Below are positions 5,580 through 11,682 of a stretch of 11,682 bases of DNA, one piece after another. The notes below the pieces were generated by a model. It was not told the origin of the DNA, did not search any database, and saw only the letters and a list, made by a program, of their open reading frames with translations. Within the stretch, counting starts at the first letter, position 1, and every line of letters begins with the position of its first letter. Made by a program: the position numbers and the translations under genes. Source of the stretch: JAPUDQ01 sp049289035 (lineage in GTDB: Bacteria > Patescibacteriota > Saccharimonadia > Saccharimonadales > Saccharimonadaceae); assembly GCA_049289035.1 (NCBI GenBank), contig JBAQIV010000056.1, positions 1-11,682 on the forward strand, read 5' to 3'.

Positions 5580-7150
5580 ACCTCACTAATCATGTCAAAA
5601 CAGCGTGCCGCTGCGTAAGGCATGGTATCTTTAATCTTCTGGCGTAGTCGAGCGTCATCTCGAGGTCGGCGTAGCAGTTCGGGCCACTGTGAAAGTGTTT
5701 TTCGGTGTTGCGCCACAATTCCTTCAGCTATATCGGGCCGCATATGAATAGTTGCCCTATATGCACGCCGCATCACAGCGTATTGACCCTCGAGATATCG
5801 CTTATAACTCGGCTCCCACACCGACAATGGCACGACTGTATCGCCAATTCGTACCGGAGGGTCGACAGCACGTGCTTTGAGTGAGGGTAAATGAATTTCG
5901 AGCCCATATGGTGTTGCGGCCATTTCTTGTTTATGCTCATCAACTAATTCCATAGACATAGTGGGCGGTATAGGCAGTGTATAGTGACGCGTTTGCCATG
6001 AATACGGCATGAGAGGGTCAGGGAAGTTTGGAAATGTCCATGACGGGTTGTTAATACCTCGAAACACCTCATCTAAATCACGTCGTCTAGCTTCGACAAA
6101 TATTTGTCGTTGCCACTGACCAATGTCTTTCATGGTTCTATCTATAAACAGTCCGTCCCATGTATGAAAGAACGGTGTAAAATCTGAGTCGATACCATAC
6201 ATTAATTCTCTAGGATGAGCCAAATCTGTCGCTAATTCATCGACAAGTGCCGATCTCACAACTGACTGTAGCAGCTCTAGCTGTACACGATGCACAGGAT
6301 GCGCCCAATGCTCTGTCGGCAATATACTAAACCCGGCAGCAAAATAGCGTGCAAACTCCATGTCTTGAATCACTAGTTGTTTGTCTTCATCAATCTCAAA
6401 CAGTGATCGAGGGTTACTTAGCTTATTTTTCATGAACATCATTGGAATCGATGGCTTGCCCCACCGTAGTATCTCGCGGAGTCCATAATCGACACGATCG
6501 ACACACAATGCCGGCGAAGGGCACTCTACCCAATCCTTTACAATAGGAAACACGGTCTCTTCTATAGTGAGGTCGTATTCTGCGAGAAGCTCTTCGATCC
6601 CGTTTACCCGTAAAAGTGCTCTCAAGTCTTCATCGTGCAAATCTTCACCGCCTTGAACACCTTGGAATAACCAATCACCCAAATGCGAAAATGATGTTTG
6701 GCCGACGTCAGAAAATAATGTTCTTAGTTGCATTACTATTCGGTCTCGTTCATTGAACCGTTCGTCACCCTCGGTCATTTTGCGTACAAATACGAGGCTT
6801 CCCCAGATATGTTGCCATCTCGAAAACATAGCAGTATTTGGTACCGTGGAGTGATCTGGCCCTAGGGTCAGCTGCTCGACCGATTGGAGCCGTCGAAACA
6901 GTGGCGTCCGTGCAAGGCGCATCAATAGTTGATCGTAAGGCTCATTGCCAATTTTGCACTCTCCCCACACCACATCGTGTATCTTCATACCCTCACCAAG
7001 CTCATAGGAGGGCAGCTCTAAATAATCTTCTATAACATAACCACTTTCCCATTTTGCATCATACCCGCTACGATGTGGTCCTGCCAGCATATAGTGGATT
7101 CCGGCCATTTCTTCATCGGGAATTTCCCAGGGATTTCTTCGTTGTGGCAT
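5576..7150 (-). CDS. SAMHD1/dGTPase-like HD-domain protein with degenerate metal site
   Basis: 524 residues. Residues 78-230 align by eye with the HD dNTP triphosphohydrolase group: RTPLFRRLQSVEQL (81-94), SRWQHIWGSL (110-119), LFSDVGQTSFSHLGD (145-159) and CVDRVDYGLREIL (216-228). In active enzymes four metal ligands are H...HD...D. Here H114, D148 and D218 are present, but the His of the HD pair is Ser147, and the next conserved His (GH) is Gln151. The remaining 290 residues contain no motif I recognise. It follows thyA by 55 nt on the same strand, after genes for dUMP and dTMP synthesis, so a nucleotide-linked role (sensor, non-canonical hydrolase or allosteric partner) is plausible. In two sampled 60-base lines GC is only 37%, below thyA. 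TAA stop overlaps the convergent glycosyltransferase stop. ATG 7150 has only a weak GGGA upstream. Confidence 0.8.
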   Translation of the reverse strand: MPQRRNPWEIPDEEMAGIHYMLAGPHRSGYDAKWESGYVIEDYLELPSYELGEGMKIHDVVWGECKIGNEPYDQLLMRLARTPLFRRLQSVEQLTLGPDHSTVPNTAMFSRWQHIWGSLVFVRKMTEGDERFNERDRIVMQLRTLFSDVGQTSFSHLGDWLFQGVQGGEDLHDEDLRALLRVNGIEELLAEYDLTIEETVFPIVKDWVECPSPALCVDRVDYGLREILRWGKPSIPMMFMKNKLSNPRSLFEIDEDKQLVIQDMEFARYFAAGFSILPTEHWAHPVHRVQLELLQSVVRSALVDELATDLAHPRELMYGIDSDFTPFFHTWDGLFIDRTMKDIGQWQRQIFVEARRRDLDEVFRGINNPSWTFPNFPDPLMPYSWQTRHYTLPIPPTMSMELVDEHKQEMAATPYGLEIHLPSLKARAVDPPVRIGDTVVPLSVWEPSYKRYLEGQYAVMRRAYRATIHMRPDIAEGIVAQHRKTLSQWPELLRRPRDDARLRQKIKDTMPYAAARCFDMISEV

Positions 7151-7170
7151 ATCCCATTAGTCTAAAATGC

Positions 7171-7184
7171 CACTATATATAGTG
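7171..7184. promoter_or_regulatory. Perfect 14-bp palindrome upstream of the HD gene
   Basis: CACTATATATAGTG is a perfect palindrome 20 nt before the HD gene start. On the minus strand it contains TATAGT (7177-7172) with TTGCGC (7199-7194) 16 nt upstream, a possible promoter. It could therefore be a promoter with a dimeric-repressor site, or just a TA-rich chance palindrome in the thyA-HD gap. Confidence 0.4.
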
Positions 7185-7205
7185 CAAGCAGTAGCGCAAT
7201 AAACG

Positions 7206-8021
7206 CTATACAATTACCAAATCTGTCTTGAGTCGCGGGTGGGATTGGTAGTTTTCGAGCGTGAAGTGTTCTTCGCGGAAGTCGTCGATATTTTTCACGT
7301 CACCGACGATTTTGAGCGTGGGAAAAGGGTAGGGTGTGCGGGCGATTTGTTCGCGCGCGACGTCGAGGTGGTTTTTGTACAAGTGCGCTGAGCCAGCCGA
7401 GACTATGAGTTCGCGCGCTTCAAGCCCAGTGATATGCGCGACCATGTGCAGTAGCATGGCGTATTGGGCAATGTTAAACGGTGCGCCCAAGAATACATCC
7501 CAGCTGCGTTGATACAAGTGGAGACGCAGCTTACCTTTCGTCACATCGAACTGAAACATGGTGTGACAGGGCGGCAATCGCATCTCGCTCAGCTCGCCGG
7601 CGTTCCAGGCGCTGACGATAATCGCTTTGCTGTCGGGATTGGTGCGGATTTGGTCGATCGCCCAGGCCAGCTGGTCAAACTCCGTGCCGTCTGGTCGTTG
7701 CCAGTGCCGCCATTGCACACCGTACACCCGGCCCAGATCAGTCTTGCCCTCATGTAAAAACCCGTCCCAGTAGTGAATTTTGTGCTCGTGCAAGTAGCCC
7801 ACTTCCGAACTGCCCGAAATAAACCACAGTAGTTCGTGCAGCAGTATCTTGAATGGCATTTTTTTGGTCGTCAGCAGTGGCAGGCCATAGCGCATATCGA
7901 ACCGTAGCTGCGCGCCAAATATACTGGTGATATCATGAATGCCGCGTGTTTTTTTGGTCTTGCCCTCGTCGATAATCTGCTGCATGAGGTCGAGGTACTG
8001 GTATTCAGGGTGTCGTTTCAT
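7206..8021 (-). CDS. thyA: Thymidylate synthase
   Basis: 271 residues. Folate-dependent ThyA converting dUMP and methylene-THF to dTMP and DHF. Motifs in order: E63 in LLHELLWFISG, W85 in the YWDGF segment, LGRVYGVQWRHW (97-108), the catalytic Cys152 in RLPPCHTMFQF, QRSWDVFLGAPFNIAQY (171-187) with the dUMP-binding Asn183, and HLYKNH (213-218). The family GDxHxY element reads GSAHLY here, a mild departure. Start ATG 8021 is chosen because GGAGG (8030-8026) is 4 nt upstream and the start overlaps the dCMP deaminase stop as ATGA; the frame remains open further upstream but that part belongs to the deaminase gene. Downstream neighbour is the HD gene; DHFR, its partner enzyme, is at the front of the same cluster. 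Confidence 0.98.
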   Translation of the reverse strand: MKRHPEYQYLDLMQQIIDEGKTKKTRGIHDITSIFGAQLRFDMRYGLPLLTTKKMPFKILLHELLWFISGSSEVGYLHEHKIHYWDGFLHEGKTDLGRVYGVQWRHWQRPDGTEFDQLAWAIDQIRTNPDSKAIIVSAWNAGELSEMRLPPCHTMFQFDVTKGKLRLHLYQRSWDVFLGAPFNIAQYAMLLHMVAHITGLEARELIVSAGSAHLYKNHLDVAREQIARTPYPFPTLKIVGDVKNIDDFREEHFTLENYQSHPRLKTDLVIV

Positions 8022-8431
8022 GATTCCTCCGTGATTTTTTGTGTGCTGATACCGGCAGTGTGCAACGTTTCGAGCGCTGCTTTGTCCCACCAGTCATACA
8101 AGTACGCGACGTGTTTGATATCTGTTGCCGCTATTGCCCTCGCGCACTTCAGACACGGTGACATAGTGAGAAACATCGTTGCACCAGTTAGTTTCACTTC
8201 ATTTTTTGTCGCGGCCGAGAGGGTAGCGACTTCGGCATGAATGACGCCGGGGCGGGAGACGAGTGTGCCGTCGACCTCGTGCTCCATAGGCTCGCCGGTC
8301 GGATTGTAGTTGATACCACTCGACACGATCGCACCATTTTGTATGATAAAACACGCCACACCGCCGAGGCGTGCCCGCGATGTTTTGGCGAGTTTTTTGA
8401 GTGGTTTTATAAGGTCGGTGAGCTCATGCAT
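8018..8431 (-). CDS. dCMP/cytidine deaminase family protein (probable dCMP deaminase)
   Basis: 137 residues. The zinc deaminase motifs are HAE (65-67, with catalytic Glu67) and PCLKC (92-96, Cys93 and Cys96). The substrate-side segment NPTGEPMEHE (43-52) and the DWWDKAALETLHTAGI tail (113-128) resemble dCMP deaminases more than free cytidine deaminases. The reaction would be dCMP to dUMP plus ammonia, feeding ThyA directly. ATG 8431 has GGAG (8441-8438) 6 nt upstream and overlaps the HIT gene by 8 nt. Its TGA stop overlaps the thyA ATG (ATGA), giving tight coupling of the two enzymes. A tRNA- or drug-directed deaminase cannot be excluded, but the neighbour supports dCMP. Confidence 0.87.
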   Translation of the reverse strand: MHELTDLIKPLKKLAKTSRARLGGVACFIIQNGAIVSSGINYNPTGEPMEHEVDGTLVSRPGVIHAEVATLSAATKNEVKLTGATMFLTMSPCLKCARAIAATDIKHVAYLYDWWDKAALETLHTAGISTQKITEES

Positions 8432-8963
8432 ACTTTTCTCCAAAACGCTTGGCGAGTTTTTTGAGCTTGTCGGTTTTTGCACGGTATTTTTCGGCGTTGA
8501 CATAGGGCGTGTCGGCAAGTTCGCGGTAATTCCAAATACTCAGGTCGGGCGAGTCAAATGGTATGCAGTGAAAATGCAGGTGCTCTACCGTGCTTTGCGC
8601 GCTGACACCGTCTTTTTGCACTATCTGCATGCCTTTGACGCCGTGAACGTCACGAATCATTTTCTTCGCGATGTAAAACAACTTGCGCATGGTCTCCCAT
8701 TCACTCGGTGTCAGCTCTTTGACTGACCGCACATGGCGACGGGGGATGACGAGCAGGTGACCGTCGACATAGGCATAGGCCGGTACGGTCACATACACAC
8801 CATTTTCTTCGTAAATCTCATGATGAGCTTCGGTTTTGTCGTGGTCGCAAAACACACAGCGCCCCACGGTCTGCCATATCTGGTCATATGCGCCAGAGGT
8901 GCGGGCAGTGCGGTAGGCTTCTTCCTGATCCAGCCGAGATTGTGTTAATTTTTGCGATTTCAT
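8424..8963 (-). CDS. HIT family nucleotide-binding protein
   Basis: 179 residues. The histidine triad is EHLHFHCIPF with His128, His130 and His132, the last His of the triad being the usual nucleophile region. A CVFC pair (Cys36, Cys39) near the N-terminus is the zinc-binding pattern of GalT/Fhit-like HIT proteins. GHLLVIPRRHVRSVKEL (68-84) is the typical HIT core strand and helix. The family hydrolyses or transfers nucleotidyl groups (Ap4A, AMP-amidates); the substrate is not readable here. Before ATG 8963 there is a tandem heptamer instead of a normally spaced Shine-Dalgarno. The 3' end overlaps the deaminase start by 8 nt. Confidence 0.92.
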   Translation of the reverse strand: MKSQKLTQSRLDQEEAYRTARTSGAYDQIWQTVGRCVFCDHDKTEAHHEIYEENGVYVTVPAYAYVDGHLLVIPRRHVRSVKELTPSEWETMRKLFYIAKKMIRDVHGVKGMQIVQKDGVSAQSTVEHLHFHCIPFDSPDLSIWNYRELADTPYVNAEKYRAKTDKLKKLAKRFGEKYA

Positions 8964-8964
8964 C

Positions 8965-8985
8965 CTTACTACTTACTACTTACTA
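8965..8985 (-). repeat. Three tandem TAGTAAG heptamers between two genes
   Basis: On the minus strand TAGTAAG occurs three times in a row (8985-8979, 8978-8972, 8971-8965), with a partial further copy on the upstream side. It supplies the TAG stop of the nucleotidyltransferase and nearly the whole 19-nt gap before the HIT start. Because each unit carries stop codons, it closes all three frames. It separates AAAGGA (8995-8990) from the HIT ATG by 26 nt. Confidence 0.85.
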
Positions 8986-9543
8986 CTTTTCCTTTAGCGG
9001 TTCTTTGCGGTACTGCATAAAATCTTTCAGCACATCGCTCAGGTGCCCGCCGATAGCGCGCTGCAAAATCTGCGTGGTCGAAATAGTAGTCGATTGACGG
9101 TCAACCACGATCACTTCGCCGCCGTATTTGGTAACGGTGGCATACTCTTTCGATGATTTGTAGTCGGCCGTCCAGTCTTCTTTGACGGTCACGTACGTGT
9201 CAGGGCGCAGCAGTCCGAGTGTCGGCACGCAACTGGGCTCGGGCAATATCGTCACAAAATCCACCGAACGCAAAAATGTCAGCATTTCGGCGCGGATCTT
9301 TTCGTCGAGTATCGGCTTATTAGGGCCTTTGACGCTGCGAATCGCCGCGTTGCTGCTGACGCCAACGACCAGCACATCGCCGTATGTCCTGGCTTTTTCC
9401 AAGTAGCGACATTGTCCAGCGTGGATCAAGTCCCAGCTGCCAGCAGTAAACACAACTTTTTTGCCTTTGTCTTGCAGTTTTTCATGCAATGTCAGCAGGT
9501 CACTCTGTGAAATCAGCCGCTTCCGCCACTCGCTTGTCGCCAT
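8983..9543 (-). CDS. RfaE/HldE-like cytidylyltransferase-fold nucleotidyltransferase
   Basis: 186 residues. The nucleotidyltransferase core starts with VVFTAGSWDLIHAGQCRYLE (30-49), equivalent to the GxFDxxHxGH element. VKGPNKPI (71-78) and ISTTQIL (154-160) match the ADP-heptose synthase C-terminal (RfaE-type) group. The reaction would be NTP plus sugar- or alcohol-phosphate to NDP-product plus pyrophosphate. The second His of HxGH is Gln44, unusual for the family. AGGAGG (9553-9548) lies 4 nt before ATG 9543. It follows an APH-type kinase gene by 11 nt; kinase plus nucleotidyltransferase is the logic of HldE and of CDP-alcohol pathways. The substrate is unknown; heptose is not implied, since no lipopolysaccharide genes are seen. 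Confidence 0.87.
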   Translation of the reverse strand: MATSEWRKRLISQSDLLTLHEKLQDKGKKVVFTAGSWDLIHAGQCRYLEKARTYGDVLVVGVSSNAAIRSVKGPNKPILDEKIRAEMLTFLRSVDFVTILPEPSCVPTLGLLRPDTYVTVKEDWTADYKSSKEYATVTKYGGEVIVVDRQSTTISTTQILQRAIGGHLSDVLKDFMQYRKEPLKEK

Positions 9544-9554
9544 ATATCCTCCTG

Positions 9555-10541
9555 TTATCTGCTATATTGTAACATCTGACGCTGGCAGAGTATATCGCGA
9601 GTTCGCACGAAATGGTGGTTGTCTGAGAGTGATTCATAGGGATTGTCACGCAAAAATTTGTACAGATCATACAACAAAAACATATCAATCAGCTGCCTGA
9701 TCCACGCCATGTCTGGACTAGACATATGGCCTCGCTTGATGTAGCCAGAGCGCACGAAATACTTCACAATCTGCTCTGGTGATTTGATGCTATCAACAAA
9801 CAAAAAGGCTAAGCTACGAGCAACGTCAAATTCCGGAGGGCCCTGAGCGGCTTTTTCTAGGTCAAGTATGCCAGAGAGCTCAGTCGAACCAAGACTATAT
9901 CGGCCAGCGACATTTGTTCGAAACAAGACATTACCCCGCACCAAGTCCATATGAAGTGCATGAGCAGGGGCCTTTGGATGCGCATGTAGATACTGTACTG
10001 CTAGAGCGATAGTCTGTGTATCTAGCCCGATACGTAGCTTGTTCTTCATGGCTTGCTGGACGTCTGGGCGTGCAAAATAGTGCTGAACATGAGAGAAAAT
10101 CGATTCGTATTCATCGCGTACACTTGGCAACGGCTGCGTGTAGTCCGTGAGCAGGCGATGCATATCTCCCATCGCCCAGCCAAGTAATTTGATATGTTTC
10201 ATCGTGTACATTTCCCATGCGATAGTGACGCCAGGTAAGTGATTATACAGGCCGGCGTAGCGAGTCTGGTACTTTGAAGTAAGTGTCATGATACGTTCGT
10301 CATACGCATATCGCACCGGCACGTCATGGCTGTGCAAGTACCGCCCCATAGTGTTGACCCGCCTAATCCGCGCCGCTATGCCTGGCTCATGTTTGTACAA
10401 TATAAGGTTACGCGGCCCGACATTTGTCTCGACAAGGTGAGATATATTACGGTAGCCCGAATGAACCCCTATGGTTTGTCTATAGCCCACGCCGTACTGC
10501 ATAAGTAGACGCGCCAAAACTGTTTCATGTAGGGTCGTCAT
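9555..10541 (-). CDS. APH/choline kinase-like phosphotransferase
   Basis: 328 residues with a kinase-like fold. The catalytic loop HMDLVRGN has His197, Asp199 and Asn204 (HxDxxxxN), and the metal-binding segment GILDLEKAAQGPPEFDVARSL has Asp227 and Glu229. The N-lobe has a Gly-containing loop (IGVHSGYRNISH, 24-35) and a possible ATP-binding Lys50. It would transfer phosphate from ATP to a small hydroxylated substrate such as an aminoglycoside, choline, homoserine or sugar; the sequence does not decide. The start overlaps the DHFR stop as ATGA with no visible Shine-Dalgarno, so translation is probably coupled to DHFR. Antibiotic resistance is not supported by context. The adjacent nucleotidyltransferase suggests a metabolic role. 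Confidence 0.85.
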   Translation of the reverse strand: MTTLHETVLARLLMQYGVGYRQTIGVHSGYRNISHLVETNVGPRNLILYKHEPGIAARIRRVNTMGRYLHSHDVPVRYAYDERIMTLTSKYQTRYAGLYNHLPGVTIAWEMYTMKHIKLLGWAMGDMHRLLTDYTQPLPSVRDEYESIFSHVQHYFARPDVQQAMKNKLRIGLDTQTIALAVQYLHAHPKAPAHALHMDLVRGNVLFRTNVAGRYSLGSTELSGILDLEKAAQGPPEFDVARSLAFLFVDSIKSPEQIVKYFVRSGYIKRGHMSSPDMAWIRQLIDMFLLYDLYKFLRDNPYESLSDNHHFVRTRDILCQRQMLQYSR

Positions 10542-11020
10542 ACGCGTTCGTATACAACAAAATCGTAGTCGTAGGGATTTTTGTCATCGGCGGAGTGTTT
10601 CTCGCGCGAAACTTCGCGCCACTCAGGGCCAATCTCAGGAAACACTGTGTCGCCCTGTATGTCTGCGTGTATTTCAGTTACATATAACCGATCTGCCATC
10701 GCCATGGTTTGCCGGTAAATCTGTGCCCCACCAATCACAAAAATGTCATCTGCTAGCTCAGTGAGTGAGTAGACATCATGGACAATCTGCACCTTGTCGT
10801 AACGATAATTAATATCGCGTGTCACCACCACGCTGTGCCGGTCTGGCAGCGGATGACCGAGTTTTACGAGTATACTTTCAAAAGTGCGGCGCCCCATTAC
10901 TACTGTATGACCCAGCGTAAGCTGTTTAAAATGGCGCAGGTCAGCAGGCAAATACCACGGCAAGGCATTGTCCGCGCCTATGACATGGTTGCGTGAAACT
11001 GCGACGACGATAGATAGCAT
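10538..11020 (-). CDS. folA: Dihydrofolate reductase
   Basis: 160 residues, standard size. MLSIVVAVSRNHVIG leads into ALPWYLPADLRHFK (19-32), with the catalytic acid at Asp27, the same number as in E. coli. VVMGRRTFES is the NADPH-binding segment, FVIGGAQIYR the second one, and LYVTEIHADIQGDTVFP the C-terminal strand. It reduces DHF, produced by ThyA, to THF with NADPH. ATG 11020 is chosen because it gives the canonical N-terminus; the frame continues 45 codons upstream but that overlaps the previous gene. AGAGGG lies 12 nt upstream, and a TACAAT box (11032-11027) sits 6 nt before the ATG. It begins the coupled run folA - kinase. Confidence 0.97.
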   Translation of the reverse strand: MLSIVVAVSRNHVIGADNALPWYLPADLRHFKQLTLGHTVVMGRRTFESILVKLGHPLPDRHSVVVTRDINYRYDKVQIVHDVYSLTELADDIFVIGGAQIYRQTMAMADRLYVTEIHADIQGDTVFPEIGPEWREVSREKHSADDKNPYDYDFVVYERV

Positions 11021-11054
11021 AGTTCTATTGTACCCTCTTGGGGCAAAATAGTGG

Positions 11055-11682
11055 CTATTCGTCTCGATCCGTCTCACCGCGGCGACGAATGTGTAGGTAG
11101 ATAGCCGTATGAATCGTTTCGGTGCGATCGTCGTCTGGGTCCAAAATAGCAGCAATCACTTTATCTTTTGCGCGGTGATCAAGAAACTGCGGGTCCGTGC
11201 GGTTACGCAACAATTCTTGCACAGCTTCATCATTTGTAATTTTGCACCAACTCCTCATATCAATACATATTTCCTCTACGTCGTCGGGTAGACTGACCCC
11301 GCGAACAAGACTAGTAATTTTTATAAGCGGAAAGGTTGCAATCACAATTTGTGGCTCGTCGTCATCTTCGCGGCTCGTCATGAACACGCGATTCGGCTCA
11401 TCACTTTCGCTATAGGTAAAATTTTGCTCGTTAAGTAATCGGCGTAGCTCCTGCATCTGATCTTCAACTTTATCATGATTCGCCGCTTCGTAGAGAGTCG
11501 CAGCATGAATATGTTCGCCATATGCATACACCAACTCAAATCGTTCCCGCGCCGTCGAAAAGCCACGGATCGTGTTCGTCAGCCATTGACGATCATCGGG
11601 AGTGAGATCACTCTTTTCCAAAAATATATTGCCCCACAGGGCATCCTGCTGGTGAGCGATCACTTCTTCGTACGTTGTAGCC
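11055..11682 (-). CDS. Hypothetical protein, 5' end outside window
   Basis: At least 208 residues; the frame stays open to the window edge, so the GTG at 11663 is probably not the start. I recognise no family. The protein is acidic with a strongly charged helical segment (ANHDKVEDQMQELRRLLNE), an EDDDEPQIVIATFPLIKI strand-like region in the middle, a DDDR patch and a basic tail ending RRRGETDRDE. No signal peptide or TM helix. It lies 34 nt upstream of folA on the same strand and may be the leading gene of the cluster. A regulatory or nucleotide-related role would be a guess from position only. Confidence 0.7.
   Translation of the reverse strand, partial: ATTYEEVIAHQQDALWGNIFLEKSDLTPDDRQWLTNTIRGFSTARERFELVYAYGEHIHAATLYEAANHDKVEDQMQELRRLLNEQNFTYSESDEPNRVFMTSREDDDEPQIVIATFPLIKITSLVRGVSLPDDVEEICIDMRSWCKITNDEAVQELLRNRTDPQFLDHRAKDKVIAAILDPDDDRTETIHTAIYLHIRRRGETDRDE

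Noticed and set aside
8022..8090. Longer thyA N-terminus in the same frame
   Set aside because: It would overlap the deaminase by about 70 nt, while ATG 8021 has GGAGG 4 nt upstream and an ATGA overlap.
8432..8518. Longer dCMP deaminase N-terminus
   Set aside because: Lies entirely in the HIT coding region and lacks a ribosome-binding site; ATG 8431 has GGAG at 6 nt.
9555..10541. Aminoglycoside resistance gene
   Set aside because: Only the general APH fold motifs are present; the context is metabolic and no mobile element is nearby.
11021..11155. 45-codon N-terminal extension of DHFR
   Set aside because: Overlaps the upstream gene, and the family N-terminus fits ATG 11020 exactly (Asp27 in register).
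1..11682. UGA-as-glycine code (Absconditabacteria/Gracilibacteria)
   Set aside because: TGA ends cdsA, the HIT protein, the deaminase and DHFR at sensible lengths, two of them in ATGA overlaps; no in-frame TGA is needed inside any gene.
1..11682. CRISPR array, tRNA, rRNA, insertion sequence, prophage or toxin-antitoxin genes
   Set aside because: No spaced direct repeats, cloverleaf, transposase or phage motifs were seen in any gap or frame.

Overview
The window reads as a chromosomal segment of a small-genome bacterium of the Patescibacteria/CPR, most likely Candidatus Saccharibacteria (TM7). This is an inference from the gene set, the tight packing and the general look of the proteins; no search was run. 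TGA is a genuine stop here: it ends cdsA and several genes, including two ATGA stop/start overlaps. That argues against the UGA-glycine code of Absconditabacteria and Gracilibacteria.

Left part, plus strand (1-2201): the 3' end of a PAS-linked sensor histidine kinase, then secE, nusG and rplK. A good promoter lies inside the nusG tail (1602-1631), followed by a structured leader before rplK. A strong intrinsic terminator that works in both directions (2171-2201) closes the block.

Middle (2202-5579): cdsA (CDP-diacylglycerol synthase) lies on the minus strand between rplK and rplA, splitting the usual rplK-rplA pair. rplA therefore has its own extended -10 promoter. Its leader RNA (3159-3201) looks like the L1-binding stalk of 23S rRNA and sits directly before the ribosome-binding site, so it is a candidate L1 autoregulatory operator. 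rplA itself has about 105 extra N-terminal residues. A 43-residue acidic small ORF with a near-perfect Shine-Dalgarno follows and runs into a GT4 glycosyltransferase.

Right part, minus strand (11682-5576): a compact co-oriented cluster read as unknown protein - folA (DHFR) - APH-type kinase - RfaE-like nucleotidyltransferase - HIT protein - dCMP deaminase - thyA - SAMHD1-like HD protein. Three junctions overlap and most gaps are under 40 nt. The dCMP deaminase makes dUMP, ThyA converts it to dTMP, and DHFR regenerates the folate cofactor: a minimal thymidylate module. The kinase and nucleotidyltransferase look like a two-step pathway to a nucleotide-activated metabolite of unknown identity. 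The HD protein lacks key metal-binding residues.

No tRNA, rRNA, CRISPR array, insertion sequence or phage gene was seen. No intergenic gap exceeds 300 bases; the longest is 3033-3214, which holds the rplA promoter and leader.
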